This document shows positions 17,506 to 28,791 of a DNA stretch of 64,000 nt, piece by piece; positions within the stretch are counted from its first letter, which is position 1, and each line of letters starts with the position of its first letter. The notes below the pieces were generated by a model. The model saw nothing but the letters and a program-made list of their open reading frames with translations, ran no database searches and was not told the DNA's origin. The translations under genes and the position numbers were made by a program. Source of the DNA: Niallia sp. FSL W8-0635 (GTDB lineage Bacteria; Bacillota; Bacilli; Bacillales; Cytobacillaceae); NCBI RefSeq assembly GCF_038007965.1, contig NZ_JBBOYD010000001.1, positions 3,884,501 through 3,948,500 on the forward strand, read 5' to 3'.

Positions 17506-18357
17506 TTACTTGAATCTAGATGTAAGGAAATGACAAACTCCATCTTCATCACACGTTAACTCTGTTATTTCTGCTGCTATTTCTTTAATATGGTCTGGTG
17601 CATTTTGCATGGCAACTGGCATAGAAACAAATTGAAGCATTTGGATGTCATTATCACTATCTCCAATTCCCATTGTCTCTTCTGCTGAAAGATTAAATTT
17701 CTCTAGCATTTGCTTAATGCCAGTGGCTTTATTTACATTTGCAACCATTACTTCTACATTATGGCTAGATGAGGTTGATGCAGTAAAATCTACTTTTGTT
17801 CTTAATTCCTCCAGTACTTGTTTCCATTGATTAATATGCTCTTTTGTACGGGCAAAGAAATAAAACTTCGAAAATTCTCTTCCCTCTATTGTTTCCTTCC
17901 AGGCAATTTTTCCATTGATCGCTTCTTTTCGAGAAAGCCATTCATTGATCCCAACACTTTCTGGCTTCGGTTCCCTGATTTCATGCATAACATACTCCTT
18001 ATCTTGATTTAATGTCATGCGAGAAGCTCCATATGGAAAAAGCTCATAATATACTTTATTCTCTCTTGCCTTTTCAATAATTGTTTCAACTAATTCTAAA
18101 GATAGCGTATGCTGAAAAATAGGATCTTTCCCTATATATCCAGCCATGCCGTTAGATGTAACATATCCATCCACTTCAAACCCTTCTGGTACGACAGACG
18201 TGATTTCGTCAAAGGATCTTCCTGTTGCTATAAAAACGAAGAAGCCCTCCTTTCGTAAATCATCAATAATCTCTTTCGTCTTCAGACTTACCTGATTCTG
18301 ATGATTTAAAATTGTTCCATCCATATCTAGAAAAATAGCCTTAGGCTTTTGTAACAA
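17506..18357 (-). CDS. Cof-type HAD-IIB hydrolase
   Basis: Start set at the TTG at 18355-18357, seven bases behind GGGGG; the frame reads 11 codons further but through the ribosome-binding site. The 283 residues contain HAD motif I (FLDMDGTIL), motif II (ATGRS) and the motif IV region GIGDSDNDIQML with the two metal-binding Asp residues; a type IIB cap lies between II and III (about residues 80-190). Cof enzymes dephosphorylate sugar phosphates, pyridoxal phosphate or FMN with Mg2+; which one cannot be told here. Stands alone. Confidence 0.88.
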   Translation of the reverse strand: MLQKPKAIFLDMDGTILNHQNQVSLKTKEIIDDLRKEGFFVFIATGRSFDEITSVVPEGFEVDGYVTSNGMAGYIGKDPIFQHTLSLELVETIIEKARENKVYYELFPYGASRMTLNQDKEYVMHEIREPKPESVGINEWLSRKEAINGKIAWKETIEGREFSKFYFFARTKEHINQWKQVLEELRTKVDFTASTSSSHNVEVMVANVNKATGIKQMLEKFNLSAEETMGIGDSDNDIQMLQFVSMPVAMQNAPDHIKEIAAEITELTCDEDGVCHFLTSRFK

Positions 18358-18490
18358 AATAAATCCCCCTTTAATAAATCTCACTCGCAAGTATACACCT
18401 CGTTACATTTTTGCTCAAATACATCGATCGAGCTGGAAAAAGTCTATTGCTTTTAAAAACTATTTCTAGGCTCTAGAAATTTTGCTAAAA

Positions 18491-18522
18491 AAATAAGCAT
18501 GTGCTTTAACACATGCTTATTT
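18491..18522 (-). terminator. Terminator of the CBO0543-family gene
   Basis: AAATAAGCATGTG (18491-18503) pairs exactly with CACATGCTTATTT (18510-18522). The hairpin reaches into the stop codon of the gene ending at 18521 and is followed on the minus strand by TTTTAG. Confidence 0.85.
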
Positions 18523-19108
18523 ATTGCACTTCTTCATCCTTATTAATAATCCTGAATTTCAACAGTAACCTAGTAAACCAGAATGATACAAACACAATCA
18601 CTAAATCCAAAAGGAATAAATGAAAAGCAGTCACCCCTCTATGAAAGGTTACTAACCCAATTGCCTTTTCAATATTAGCACAAATAAAAGTATATACAGC
18701 ACTTAATAGAATCGTTAGTATATAGAAGTTTTTCTTTTTATTTGTGGCATATTGATACACTAGCATAAATCCTACTGGGAGAAAGGAGCCTGTGATATTT
18801 AATGCATTGGGAAGCATTGGAGTAAGAAAATGTGTATGTGTTAAAAAACCGCCTCTACTAAGAGCAAGATCTATGTAAGCCCAAAGTAAATGGACAGTGT
18901 AACCAAAAAATAATATTTCAAATAATCTTTTCCTGTCCACTGTAAAAAACAGAATGATCAAAGGTAAAATTAATGAAACTAGAATGACCCAAAATTGCCA
19001 TGTAGTAAAATCAGAAAATTTATCCCAATAAGAAGTATATAAAGAATGCATAATCCCATTCTGCTCAGAAATTTTGTCCCAAAATTCTTTGTAATCCACT
19101 TCATTCAT
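18521..19108 (-). CDS. CBO0543-family integral membrane protein
   Basis: 195 residues with five hydrophobic helices after a soluble 35-residue start. The pattern LLWAYIDLALSRGGFLTHTHFLTP followed by a helix and ending in LLLKFRI is typical of the CBO0543 membrane family found in spore-forming Firmicutes. No biochemical role is established for these proteins. The ATG has AGGAGATGA immediately upstream. Monocistronic, ended by its own hairpin. Confidence 0.65.
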   Translation of the reverse strand: MNEVDYKEFWDKISEQNGIMHSLYTSYWDKFSDFTTWQFWVILVSLILPLIILFFTVDRKRLFEILFFGYTVHLLWAYIDLALSRGGFLTHTHFLTPMLPNALNITGSFLPVGFMLVYQYATNKKKNFYILTILLSAVYTFICANIEKAIGLVTFHRGVTAFHLFLLDLVIVFVSFWFTRLLLKFRIINKDEEVQ

Positions 19109-19325
19109 CTCCTACTTAAAGTTTCCATTATAGAAGGCAGTTGATAAACATCTTCAATAATTAAGCTAAAAATATTTATTTCACTAACCAACAAATTATA
19201 ATGTTCTGCTATAAATAGTTTGTACAATAAATTGGTAATTACTCATTAAAAATGGCAAAGCTTCCATTTTGTCTATTGGATTTGCTAAATTGCTTGCAGT
19301 TTTTATTTCTGACAAAAACAAAATG

Positions 19326-19350
19326 ACCAAGTGTTTAGTACACTTGGCTT
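19326..19350 (-). terminator. Terminator of the zinc-ribbon gene
   Basis: CCAAGTGT and ACACTTGG form an 8-bp stem around TTAGT, located about 20 bases after the stop of the small zinc-ribbon gene, with CATTTTGTTTTTG following on the minus strand. Confidence 0.75.
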
Positions 19351-19370
19351 TTCAGGAATAAAGCTTTCCA

Positions 19371-19550
19371 CTAGAGCTCAGATTTAAGCTTTTTTATATA
19401 TGGAGGAATTACATTTTCATGGCTGCAATTGTGGCAATAGTATTGCTTTACCATGTCATCACATAAGTACGTTTTTAGCACAAACGCTGGAATACGTTGA
19501 GGCAATCCACAATGCTGGCAGAAAAATACGTACTCAACCTTTTTCTTCAT
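19371..19550 (-). CDS. Small zinc-ribbon protein, 59 aa
   Basis: Start at the ATG at 19548-19550 behind GGAGTGAGG. Two CxxC pairs, CQHC near residue 11 and CHNC near residue 38, are set about 25 residues apart, the layout of a single zinc ribbon that would bind one Zn2+. The remaining sequence is basic and aromatic (QRIPAFVLKTY, PPYIKKLKSEL). Such small ribbons often act in nucleic-acid or protein binding; nothing more specific can be said. Isolated gene with its own terminator. Confidence 0.65.
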   Translation of the reverse strand: MKKKVEYVFFCQHCGLPQRIPAFVLKTYLCDDMVKQYYCHNCSHENVIPPYIKKLKSEL

Positions 19551-19724
19551 GGACCTCACTCCATTCATTCAGTTACCACGCTTACTTGATTCCATTGCTG
19601 CTCATACCTTTAAATAATTTGCCCTTTTCATTACTTATTTGCTTCCATTATACTCCTAAAATGAATGCAGCACATGATTAATAGTACATAATTTTATGCA
19701 ACTTTCATCTATATTAGGACACTA

Positions 19725-20288
19725 TTATTTGATTTTCGTCCCATTCTCTTGAGATTCCCATTCTTCTCTTAAAATCCCCATCCGAATAGAATCATAATAT
19801 ACACCGTTATAGTAACGGCATTTTCTCATTCGTCCTTCCATCGTCATACCGAGCTTTTCTCCAACCTTTATCATTCGCTCATTACCTGACCACGTTGTGT
19901 ATCCTACGCGAACTAATGGCATTTTTGTAAACAAATGATCAATCCAAAGCTTTATTACTCTCGTTCCATATCCACCGCTCCAATAATTTGGATCATAAAT
20001 GACAATCCCCATCTCTAACCAATGGGATGGCTCATGTTCCCAATAATAACCGACCGTTCCAATCAGTTCTTCTTCTACAACAATTGCCCAGTAATCGTCT
20101 TTTTCTAGGTAGCGTTCCTTTTTTGACAAGAACTCTTCGTAACCTATCGCTTTATGCGCATAATACGGCGCATCCCATTTCTTCCATTCTGGTGCTTCCT
20201 CTTTGAATGCCAGCGTCCAGAGACGATAGAGATCTTCCTCTTTAATTGGTCTTAATGTCAATTCTTTCTCTTGATACAACAGCATCAA
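19725..20288 (-). CDS. GNAT-family N-acetyltransferase (RimJ/RimL-like)
   Basis: 187 residues of GNAT fold: the start LTLRPIKEEDLYRLW is the typical first strand and helix, and WSGGYGTRVIKLWIDHLF (about residues 104-121) is motif A binding the acetyl-CoA pyrophosphate. VGYTTWSGNERMIKVGEKLGMTMEGRMRK is the RimJ/RimL-type C-terminal part. The acceptor is unknown; relatives acetylate ribosomal proteins, spermidine or antibiotics. The start has AGGGGAG upstream. The REP-like hairpin lies just upstream in its promoter region. Confidence 0.85.
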   Translation of the reverse strand: MMLLYQEKELTLRPIKEEDLYRLWTLAFKEEAPEWKKWDAPYYAHKAIGYEEFLSKKERYLEKDDYWAIVVEEELIGTVGYYWEHEPSHWLEMGIVIYDPNYWSGGYGTRVIKLWIDHLFTKMPLVRVGYTTWSGNERMIKVGEKLGMTMEGRMRKCRYYNGVYYDSIRMGILREEWESQENGTKIK

Positions 20289-20312
20289 CTCCCCTCTTAA
20301 ATGGGACTCATG

Positions 20313-20359
20313 GGGACGGTTCTACTGATTCCCTTTGAGGGAATCAGTAGAACCGTCCC
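20313..20359. repeat. REP-like perfect inverted repeat
   Basis: A 22-bp left arm (20313-20334) and a perfectly complementary right arm (20338-20359) around a 3-base TTG loop; the arm is GGGACGGTTCTACTGATTCCCT. Partial further copies of its motifs flank it (GGGACTCAT at 20303 and AAAGAACTGTCCCTATG at about 20374-20390). GGGACGGTTCT-type palindromes are dispersed in many Firmicute genomes and have been associated with REP-linked tyrosine (Y1) transposases; no transposase gene is present here. The right arm forms the end of the VanZ coding sequence. Confidence 0.8.
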
Positions 20360-20859
20360 TTTGCTCCCTTCCAAAGAACTGTCCCTATGTATCCAACAAG
20401 TAAACCTAGTAATACTCCGATTCCATCAATAATAATTGCGTCTTGCCAATGGCCAGTTCTCCCTGGTACAAAGCTTTGGTGCCATTCGTCAGATAGAGCA
20501 TAGAGAAGTGCTAGGGCACCGCTTAATACGTATACCCATCTTCGTCTCAAGTTTGTATGGATAAGTGTTACAAAAAGAAGAAGGCTTAATAGACAATAGC
20601 CGATAACGTGTCCGGCTTTGCGGAATAAGAATTCTATAAATCCATAGGGATCTGCATCGGAAGAAACAAGCTGTCCATCGTATTCAAAACTAATAGATGG
20701 TAAAGGGACATTAGAAAGATCCACCTTATCTCGCAAGAATGGCTTAATATCTTGTTCCTGATATGGCATATGCGAGAAAATAAAGATAACGAGCATGGCA
20801 GCTGCACAAATAAAAAATAATAGATAAAATCTTTTTTTACGGGAAAATTTCAAGAACAA
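20344..20859 (-). CDS. VanZ-family membrane protein
   Basis: 171 residues with four hydrophobic segments. The VanZ hallmark is present: KAGHVIGYCLLSLLL and, after a loop, SDEWHQSFVPGRTGHWQDAIIDGIG-like sequence (about residues 123-147). VanZ-like proteins confer low-level teicoplanin resistance in some hosts, but most Bacillus copies have no proven function. TTG start behind AAGGAATG. Its last residues (KGAKGRFY) and stop codon are encoded by the REP-like repeat, so the natural C-terminus was probably altered by insertion of that element. Confidence 0.85.
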   Translation of the reverse strand: MFLKFSRKKRFYLLFFICAAAMLVIFIFSHMPYQEQDIKPFLRDKVDLSNVPLPSISFEYDGQLVSSDADPYGFIEFLFRKAGHVIGYCLLSLLLFVTLIHTNLRRRWVYVLSGALALLYALSDEWHQSFVPGRTGHWQDAIIIDGIGVLLGLLVGYIGTVLWKGAKGRFY

Positions 20860-21120
20860 TTTACATTCATTCCTTTTTATTTAATCCATTTTCAGCAATG
20901 TATTTTATTAAAAAATTGTAAAATTTAGTGAAATGGTAAGATGTATTTACCATTATACAATTATTTCAATAATAAAGCGTAGCTTTTTCACCTTCATTCT
21001 CAATTTAATAACTATCCAATAATTAAATAAACAAAATATTCCCACTTTTTATATATTTATTGTATAATCAAACTAATCGTTTCGTACAACGAAATAATTT
21101 ACTAGATAAGGAGAATGAAA

Positions 21121-22929
21121 ATGAATAAAGAGATGGAAAAAACGCTTTACCGTTCAGAAGTTCCATTGGAGCATACTTGGGACCTACGCGATTTATTTGA
21201 AACAGAAGAAGAATGGAAAGAAGAGATAGCATCTATTGAAAAGGATATTCCTACGGTTACTCAATTTAAAGGGCAGTTTCATCAGAATGCCTCCATTTTA
21301 TTGGCATGCTTGAAAGCAAGAGATGCACTAAGTGAAAGACTATCGAGAGCCATCACATACGCCAATCTAAATCAATCTACAGATGGATCGAATCCTGTTT
21401 ACCAAGAAAACGATGCTATTGTTTCTTCCCTTTATGCAAAAGTAGGTTCCAATCTTTCCTTTATTGATTCTGAAATCCTTACGCTATCAAACGATAAAAT
21501 AAATACATACATGCAAGATGTAGAAGAATTACAGGTATTCTCCAAAACACTAAATGACTTAATGGAAGCAAAACCTCATATGTTAACACCAGAAACAGAA
21601 GAAGTATTAGCAGCCTTTGGTGAAATCCATGGTTCTCCTTACATGATTTATCAAAGAAGTAAAACATCGGATATGGAATTTTCTGCTTTTGTTACAGATA
21701 ACGGGACTGAATATCCTTTAACATTCAATTCCTTTGAGAAGTACGAAGAGTCCTCTGATAAAGAGCTTAGAAGAAAAGCATACGATGCTTTTACCGAAGG
21801 ACTAAATCGATATAAAAATACGTATGCAGCTACCTATGGAACAGAGGTAAAAAAACAAGTAATCGAATCTCGTCTTCGTAAATTCGAATCTGTAACCGAT
21901 ATGCTTTTACAAGAACAACAAGTAACAAAAGAAATGTACCATAATCAACTGGACACCATTCTCACGGAATTAGCGCCACATATGCAGAGATATGCCAAGT
22001 TAAAAGAACGAGTTTTAGGTTTAGAGAAAATCCATTATTGTGATTTAAAGGCACCACTTGATACAACCTATGACCCTGAAATAACGTATGAAGAAGCGTC
22101 CAAGCTTATTCTAGAAGCACTTGATGTCATGGGTCCGGAGTATATGGAGATAATGGAAAAAGGCTTAAAGGACCGTTGGGTAGACTTAGCTGATAACCAT
22201 GGAAAACGTTCAGGTGCATTCTGCTCTAGCCCGTATGGAGCCCATCCATATATTTTAATGACATGGCATAATTCCATGCGAAATACATTTACACTAGCCC
22301 ATGAACTTGGACATGCAGGACATTTCGCTCTAGCGGGAAGAAATCAAATCATCTCTAATACTCGACCATCTCGTTACTTTGTCGAGGCACCATCTACTAT
22401 GAATGAAATGCTCTTGAGCAAGCATATAATTAAAAAATCTACTAATGCGCAAATAAGAAGATGGGTAATCCTTCAATCTTTAGGAACGTATTATCATAAT
22501 TTTGTTACCCATATTTTAGAAGGTGCATTACAAAGAAGGATTTATGATTTGGCAGAGCAAGGAACTCCAATCACAGCTAAAGTTTTGTATGAGCAAAACA
22601 TCGAGGTCTTACAATCATTCTGGGGAGATAGTGTAGAAATAGACGAAGGTGCTGGGCTAACATGGATGCGCCAACCACATTATTATATGGGACTTTATCC
22701 ATATACATACTCCGCGGGACTAACAGCATCCACTGCTGTCTCTCAAATGATTGAAGAGGAAGGACAGCCTGCAGTGGATCGATGGCTAACCGTTCTAAAA
22801 GCTGGCGGCACATTAAAACCATTTGATCTAATGAAACTAGCAAATGTCGATATGTCCACACCAGAGCCAATCCAAAAAGCAGTAGCTTATGTTGGAAGTT
22901 TAATAGATGAACTAGAAGCTAGTTATTGA
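21121..22929 (+). CDS. pepF: Oligoendopeptidase F (M3 metallopeptidase)
   Basis: 602 residues, the normal PepF size. The ATG at 21121 is seven bases behind AAGGAG, whereas the in-frame ATG at 21115 is too close to it. HELGH (His394 to His398) carries the zinc ligands and Glu, with the third ligand Glu about 25 residues downstream in EAPSTMNEMLL. It degrades short oligopeptides (about 7-17 residues) in the cytoplasm; B. subtilis relatives have been tied to peptide signalling and sporulation. Monocistronic, ended by the hairpin at 23019-23056. Confidence 0.92.
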   Translation: MNKEMEKTLYRSEVPLEHTWDLRDLFETEEEWKEEIASIEKDIPTVTQFKGQFHQNASILLACLKARDALSERLSRAITYANLNQSTDGSNPVYQENDAIVSSLYAKVGSNLSFIDSEILTLSNDKINTYMQDVEELQVFSKTLNDLMEAKPHMLTPETEEVLAAFGEIHGSPYMIYQRSKTSDMEFSAFVTDNGTEYPLTFNSFEKYEESSDKELRRKAYDAFTEGLNRYKNTYAATYGTEVKKQVIESRLRKFESVTDMLLQEQQVTKEMYHNQLDTILTELAPHMQRYAKLKERVLGLEKIHYCDLKAPLDTTYDPEITYEEASKLILEALDVMGPEYMEIMEKGLKDRWVDLADNHGKRSGAFCSSPYGAHPYILMTWHNSMRNTFTLAHELGHAGHFALAGRNQIISNTRPSRYFVEAPSTMNEMLLSKHIIKKSTNAQIRRWVILQSLGTYYHNFVTHILEGALQRRIYDLAEQGTPITAKVLYEQNIEVLQSFWGDSVEIDEGAGLTWMRQPHYYMGLYPYTYSAGLTASTAVSQMIEEEGQPAVDRWLTVLKAGGTLKPFDLMKLANVDMSTPEPIQKAVAYVGSLIDELEASY

Positions 22930-23018
22930 GTAAAAGCTGTTTTCAATAGAAATAATTTATTCAGGCTACAGGTTAATAACAACAAACTTCATAAAATAGC
23001 CTAAATAAAAAAATCACT

Positions 23019-23056
23019 AGAAAAAGGAAGGAGCATTAAACCCTCCTTCCTTTTTC
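23019..23056. terminator. Bidirectional terminator
   Basis: AGAAAAAGGAAGGAG pairs with CTCCTTCCTTTTTCT around an 8-base loop, between the convergent pepF gene and the GH1 gene; A/T flanks on both sides. Confidence 0.88.
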
Positions 23057-23061
23057 TATTA

Positions 23062-24537
<1,476 letters not shown>

Positions 24538-24596
24538 TTATATGTTCATTACTTTTCTATATAAGCATTTCCAGAAACATTATATTCACACCTTAA

Positions 24597-24641
24597 TTGT
24601 ATCGGTATAATTACAAAAATACAATATAATATTTTTATACC
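24597..24641. promoter_or_regulatory. Candidate GntR operator region between GH1 and its regulator
   Basis: Two overlapping dyads: TTGTA-N10-TACAA (24597-24616) and GGTATAA (24604-24610) with TTATACC (24635-24641). They lie in the A/T-rich promoter area between the GH1 gene and the divergent GntR gene, about 80-115 bases from each start. HutC-type GntR repressors usually bind short A/T-rich palindromes of this form, often controlling themselves as well. Confidence 0.45.
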
Positions 24642-24718
24642 TAATTAATAACAATGAGTTTTTTTTACAGATATGCTATAATCCAGCTATAAAGTTTAAA
24701 GATAATTGAGGTATGTAA

Positions 24719-25429
24719 ATGTTAAAATACCAGCAAATTGCAGAAGAAATAGAAAGATATATTGAAGACCATGGACTTAAACAAGGAAGCAAGCTACCTG
24801 TTATCGAGGCATTAATGAAGCAATATGAGGTTAGTAAAAGCACGATTATAAAAACCATGGAACTATTAGAAAAAAAAGGAATCATTTTTCAAGTAAGAGG
24901 CAGTGGCATTTTTGTAAGAAGACAAAATCGCAAAGGCTATATCAGTTTGCTTTCAAATCAAGGATTTAAAAAGGATTTAGAAGATTATGAGCTAACTTCG
25001 AAGATTATAGAGTTGGAGGTCAGAAAACCAACAGAAGAAGTTGCACTCAATTTGAATTTGGATGTTAATGAGGATGTTTATTATGTGAAAAGAATTCGCT
25101 ATATAAATGGGCAAACTCTTTGCCTGGAGGAATCTTACTATAATAAGTCCATTATTACCTATTTAAATAAAGAAATTGTTACTGAATCGATTTTTCATTA
25201 TATAACGGAGGGACTAGGATTAAAAGTTGGCTTTTCAGATGTATATTTACAAGTAGAAAAGTTAAATGAGGAAGAAGCAGCTTATTTAAAATTAGAAAAA
25301 GATGACCCTAAATTATTAGTAGAAAGCATCTTTCACTTAGCAAATGGACAACCCTTTGACTTTTCAAAAGTTACTTATAACTACCAGCAATCTCAGTTTT
25401 TCATTCAGGCAAATAGCCATTTCTTTTAA
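24719..25429 (+). CDS. GntR/HutC-family transcriptional regulator
   Basis: 236 residues: an N-terminal winged helix (LKYQQIAEEIERYIEDHGLKQGSKLP...VSKSTIIKTMELLEKKGIIFQVRGSGIFV, about residues 2-67) and a UTRA ligand-binding domain to the end. This is the architecture of TreR, YydK and other sugar-phosphate-responsive repressors. Being divergent from a GH1 phospho-glycosidase gene, it most likely represses that gene until a phospho-sugar binds. ATG start in TATGTAAATG has only a weak GAGG site. Terminator at 25441. Confidence 0.85.
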   Translation: MLKYQQIAEEIERYIEDHGLKQGSKLPVIEALMKQYEVSKSTIIKTMELLEKKGIIFQVRGSGIFVRRQNRKGYISLLSNQGFKKDLEDYELTSKIIELEVRKPTEEVALNLNLDVNEDVYYVKRIRYINGQTLCLEESYYNKSIITYLNKEIVTESIFHYITEGLGLKVGFSDVYLQVEKLNEEEAAYLKLEKDDPKLLVESIFHLANGQPFDFSKVTYNYQQSQFFIQANSHFF

Positions 25430-25440
25430 TTTAATCGAAT

Positions 25441-25480
25441 AAAAGAGGAGTCACATTAAAAAGTGCTCCTCTTTTATTTC
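25441..25480 (+). terminator. Terminator of the GntR gene
   Basis: AAAAGAGGAG (25441-25450) pairs with CTCCTCTTTT (25466-25475) followed by ATTTC. The A-rich left side allows it to serve the convergent chemoreceptor gene too. Confidence 0.8.
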
Positions 25481-25504
25481 TAAAATAAAAAAGAGTGTTC
25501 TTCC

Positions 25505-27190
25505 TTAAACTTTAAATCGAGAGACTAATTGCTGAAGTTCCTCTGACATTTTAGATAAGGCAATGCTTGAGCTTGTTATTTCTTGGAAGGAAGCTGTTTG
25601 CTCTTCTGTTGCTGCTGCAACACTCTCTGTTCTCTCTAACGTTTCACGAGAAGTATGAGCGATTGATTCAACAGACTCTTGTACCTCTTGAACTTCTGCC
25701 GTAATTTCTTGGCTCGTTTCCGCCATATTTTTAATATGATCTGCTATTGCTTCAATGCGATTTAGTATTTCTTTTATATGTTCATTCGTCGTATTCGATA
25801 ATATCATTCCAGAATTCACATTATCTTTTACTAAAGACATATTTTGCTCGGTAGAATTAGATTGCTCATGAATAGAGCTAATAAGTGTATGAATTTGACT
25901 AACAGAAGTACCTGTCATTTCTGATAGTTTTCGAACTTCTTCTGCAACAATCGCAAAACCTTTTCCATGTTCTCCTGCTCTTGCTGCTTCAATTGATGCA
26001 TTTAATGCTAGCAAATTCGTTTGATTAGATATATCTTGAATGCTTGTTAGTACCTGATTAATTTCATTTGTACTTAAAACAAGAGACTTTAACCCATCCC
26101 CTGCTAAATCAACGGATGAATGAATTGTCTGCATTTGCATTTGCATTTCTACCAGCGCTAACTCTCCATCTTTTGCTTTTTCTTTAATAAGCAGAGACTC
26201 ATTTGCAACTTCGCTAGCAGTATTGGCTACATGCTTAATATTGTCTAATGAATTATTAACCTCTATTAAACTGTTTTGAGTAAGTGTATCTTGCTTATTT
26301 CCATTCTCTGCAATGGTTTGTATAGCATCCGCCACCTGCTCTGCAGCTACAGTTGATTGTTCCATACTAGAAGCTAATTCATCTGATGCAAGTGCCACGT
26401 TTTTAGAAGTTTGACCTACACTGCCTATCATCATCTGAAGCGATCCAACAAATGTGTTAAACGAATTTGCTAAATGACCGAATTCATTTTTCCCATTTAC
26501 TTGCACTCTTTGTGTTAAGTCGCCTTCACCAGAAGCGATATTTTGCAATTGACTATTGATTTTATTTAACGGCCCCAAAATAGACTTTAGTAAAATAACT
26601 CCTAATACTATACTTAAAATTGTCGCAATAACAATAATTATCATTAATATTATTTGCGTTACTTGATTATTTTTTTGATTTGTTTCTTCAATCAAAATGA
26701 CATCTTGATTGATGTGTTCTACTAATTCATTTACAGCTGGATCCAGTACTTCCTTTCTCAATGTACGTAAATCTTCAAAATGGAGCTTTTCTGCAGAAGC
26801 TTTGTCCTCGCTATAAACCTCGGACACTTGATCACTTGTCGTTAAATACGATTGTAGACTAGCGTTAAAAGTCTGGATACCTTCTTCATATACACGATAA
26901 TTCGATAAATTTTCCATTTTTTTCAATGTGTCATTTATATCCGATTTTTTATTATCGATTCCATCGATATATTCATTATTTCCTGTAAGAAGAAAGCCAC
27001 GTTCATCATTGGAAATTCCAGCAATGCGATATTGCAAATGGGTAACAAGACGCTGCATCTCTTTTGCTTCTGTAAGCTCTTTACTGTTTGTTATTAGAGC
27101 TTGCAGGCCGTTATTGCTATATAAGCCTATTCCTATCATAGATATAATTAAAATGAAGAAAATTAGTGCTAATTGATATTTTATTTTCAT
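25505..27190 (-). CDS. Methyl-accepting chemotaxis protein
   Basis: 561 residues. A first transmembrane helix (about 8-26), a helical extracellular domain of about 150 residues (CHASE3 or four-helix-bundle-like, with [20 protein letters not shown]), a second helix (about 181-203), a HAMP domain with [24 protein letters not shown], then the long signalling coiled coil. Its hairpin tip contains [37 protein letters not shown], which binds CheA/CheW. The [10 protein letters not shown] stretch carries methylation-type Glu/Gln pairs. The [10 protein letters not shown] signature is shared with CHASE3 domains. Ligand unknown. ATG start behind GGGGGATAAA; monocistronic. Confidence 0.9.
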   Translation of the reverse strand: MKIKYQLALIFFILIISMIGIGLYSNNGLQALITNSKELTEAKEMQRLVTHLQYRIAGISNDERGFLLTGNNEYIDGIDNKKSDINDTLKKMENLSNYRVYEEGIQTFNASLQSYLTTSDQVSEVYSEDKASAEKLHFEDLRTLRKEVLDPAVNELVEHINQDVILIEETNQKNNQVTQIILMIIIVIATILSIVLGVILLKSILGPLNKINSQLQNIASGEGDLTQRVQVNGKNEFGHLANSFNTFVGSLQMMIGSVGQTSKNVALASDELASSMEQSTVAAEQVADAIQTIAENGNKQDTLTQNSLIEVNNSLDNIKHVANTASEVANESLLIKEKAKDGELALVEMQMQMQTIHSSVDLAGDGLKSLVLSTNEINQVLTSIQDISNQTNLLALNASIEAARAGEHGKGFAIVAEEVRKLSEMTGTSVSQIHTLISSIHEQSNSTEQNMSLVKDNVNSGMILSNTTNEHIKEILNRIEAIADHIKNMAETSQEITAEVQEVQESVESIAHTSRETLERTESVAAATEEQTASFQEITSSSIALSKMSEELQQLVSRFKV

Positions 27191-27446
27191 TTTATCCCCC
27201 TGTGTTCTTGTTGCCTATTCATAAAGCTATTTTGTTATCATCTATCTCTAAACTATGTACCTTCTCTATATATCGGAGACATTTATTTTTTATATAGTTT
27301 GTATGCGATACCAATTTTCTTAAAAATTTATTTTGTACAAAAAGTTATCCAATAGCAATCTGAACATACGAAAATAGACAACTTCTAAACAAAGTTGCCT
27401 ATTAGAACAATAATTATTTTGGCAATTCTTAAAAGAGATGCCTATA

Positions 27447-28238
27447 CTATTTCAACACTTGAATTTTCCCATTATTCGTTTTCAGTTTTACTAGGTTCTC
27501 TCCATTCCCAATCACAGTACTTCCTTTATATTTATCCAAAATGTTAATGCTTCCGTTATCGACTTGGACATCAAAGGTTACATTTGTGGGTTCCTTCTCT
27601 GTTTCAATCTCGATACTTCCATTATTCGTTTCTAACTCTATTGGTCGATCTAAAGTAGCTGTTAGTATAGAAATTTTTCCATTACTAGTTTTCCCTTTAA
27701 TACTACCAGTTACATGCTCTAGCGCTACTCTTCCATTATCTGACTGAACATCTATATTTTCTGACAGGATGTTTTTCATTTCGATTCGGCCATTATCACT
27801 TTCTGCTTTCAACTGCTCAACACTAAGATTTGCTACATCGATTTTCCCATTATCATTATTAACTCTCATAGATTTATATTGCTTCTCAGGCAATGAAATC
27901 CTTAAAGTAAGGGAGCTAAAATCAAGATGAATAAAACCAAGCTGCTTTTCTTCCAATTTTACAATTAGTGTTTCTCTTTCTACCTTTGCAGTTAAATTTG
28001 TCCTTGTATCTTTCGAGCCTTTTCCAACTACCTCTACTTTCGTTTCCGAATCTGTCGTTGGTATTATTTCAACCGCTACATTATTTGACTCTATTTTTAC
28101 AGAAGTAATATTGCCCTCTTTGAACACTTTTTCTTCTGCAATATCTATTCCATTATCACGAAAGGTAAGCAAACTACCTAAAGTGCCTATTATAATGAAG
28201 ACAATCCCGGTTATCATAATTTTTTTTAACTTAGTCAT
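27447..28238 (-). CDS. DUF4097-family beta-helix protein (LiaG/YvlB-like)
   Basis: 263 residues: one N-terminal transmembrane helix (about 8-25) and then an extracellular DUF4097 domain built from repeated DNGKI/DNGRI/TNNGSI beta-strand turns spaced 17-21 residues apart. Such proteins sit in the membrane with the beta-helix outside, in operons controlled by PadR or envelope-stress systems. It is the third gene of a PadR-DUF1700-DUF4097 operon; its start overlaps the DUF1700 stop by 8 bases, so the two are translationally coupled. Function: probably an envelope-associated structural or sensing role. Confidence 0.85.
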   Translation of the reverse strand: MTKLKKIMITGIVFIIIGTLGSLLTFRDNGIDIAEEKVFKEGNITSVKIESNNVAVEIIPTTDSETKVEVVGKGSKDTRTNLTAKVERETLIVKLEEKQLGFIHLDFSSLTLRISLPEKQYKSMRVNNDNGKIDVANLSVEQLKAESDNGRIEMKNILSENIDVQSDNGRVALEHVTGSIKGKTSNGKISILTATLDRPIELETNNGSIEIETEKEPTNVTFDVQVDNGSINILDKYKGSTVIGNGENLVKLKTNNGKIQVLK

Positions 28239-28791
28239 TCTTTAAGCCACCCTTCACCAATTTAGCATTAAACTTCAAATAGCGCACAAACCCCTTCATA
28301 GAAAATTTAGTTAGATAGTACATGCCAATCGCAATAAAAATTCCTAATCCAACAAGTAGAATCGACATAAATAATCGGAAAAACTCAAATCCACTTGGCT
28401 GTAGCACACTATCTACAACGACAAGTAATGGAGAAAGAAGAAAAGAAACTCCAACTATCCAACCTGATACAATAAGCGCTACTATCGCAATGAAAGGACC
28501 AAGAACAATCACCATATTAAAAAAACCTAAACCAATCACAGCCCATAACGCTCGAAATATATTACCTGTTGAAACTGTGTTTTCAACCTTTTCAAGATGA
28601 AAAGTGGCTAACAACTCCTTAGCTATTTGCTGTGGTGATCCTAAAGAATGAGCAATCTCTTCCTCGGTTTTCCCCTCTTCCATTCCCATAAAAAAATGCT
28701 CTTCATAATCCTGCATGATATCCTTTTGCTCCTCAGATGGAAGCTTGTGTAATCCAGCCTGTAGCTGTTTAAAAAATTGGTCTTTAGTCAT
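28231..28791 (-). CDS. DUF1700 (HAAS-domain) membrane protein
   Basis: 186 residues. The cytoplasmic HAAS part ([53 protein letters not shown], about residues 1-55) precedes three to four membrane helices in the rest. DUF1700 proteins are regularly encoded between a PadR regulator and a DUF4097 protein and may act as partner or anti-regulator. Both neighbours overlap it by 8 bases, so the operon is tight. The ATG has AAGGTGTGAAAA upstream, inside the PadR gene. Confidence 0.88.
   Translation of the reverse strand: MTKDQFFKQLQAGLHKLPSEEQKDIMQDYEEHFFMGMEEGKTEEEIAHSLGSPQQIAKELLATFHLEKVENTVSTGNIFRALWAVIGLGFFNMVIVLGPFIAIVALIVSGWIVGVSFLLSPLLVVVDSVLQPSGFEFFRLFMSILLVGLGIFIAIGMYYLTKFSMKGFVRYLKFNAKLVKGGLKND

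Noticed and set aside
19400..19681. 93-codon plus-strand frame opposite the zinc-ribbon gene
   Set aside because: It is the antisense of a better-supported gene, with no family likeness and no good RBS.
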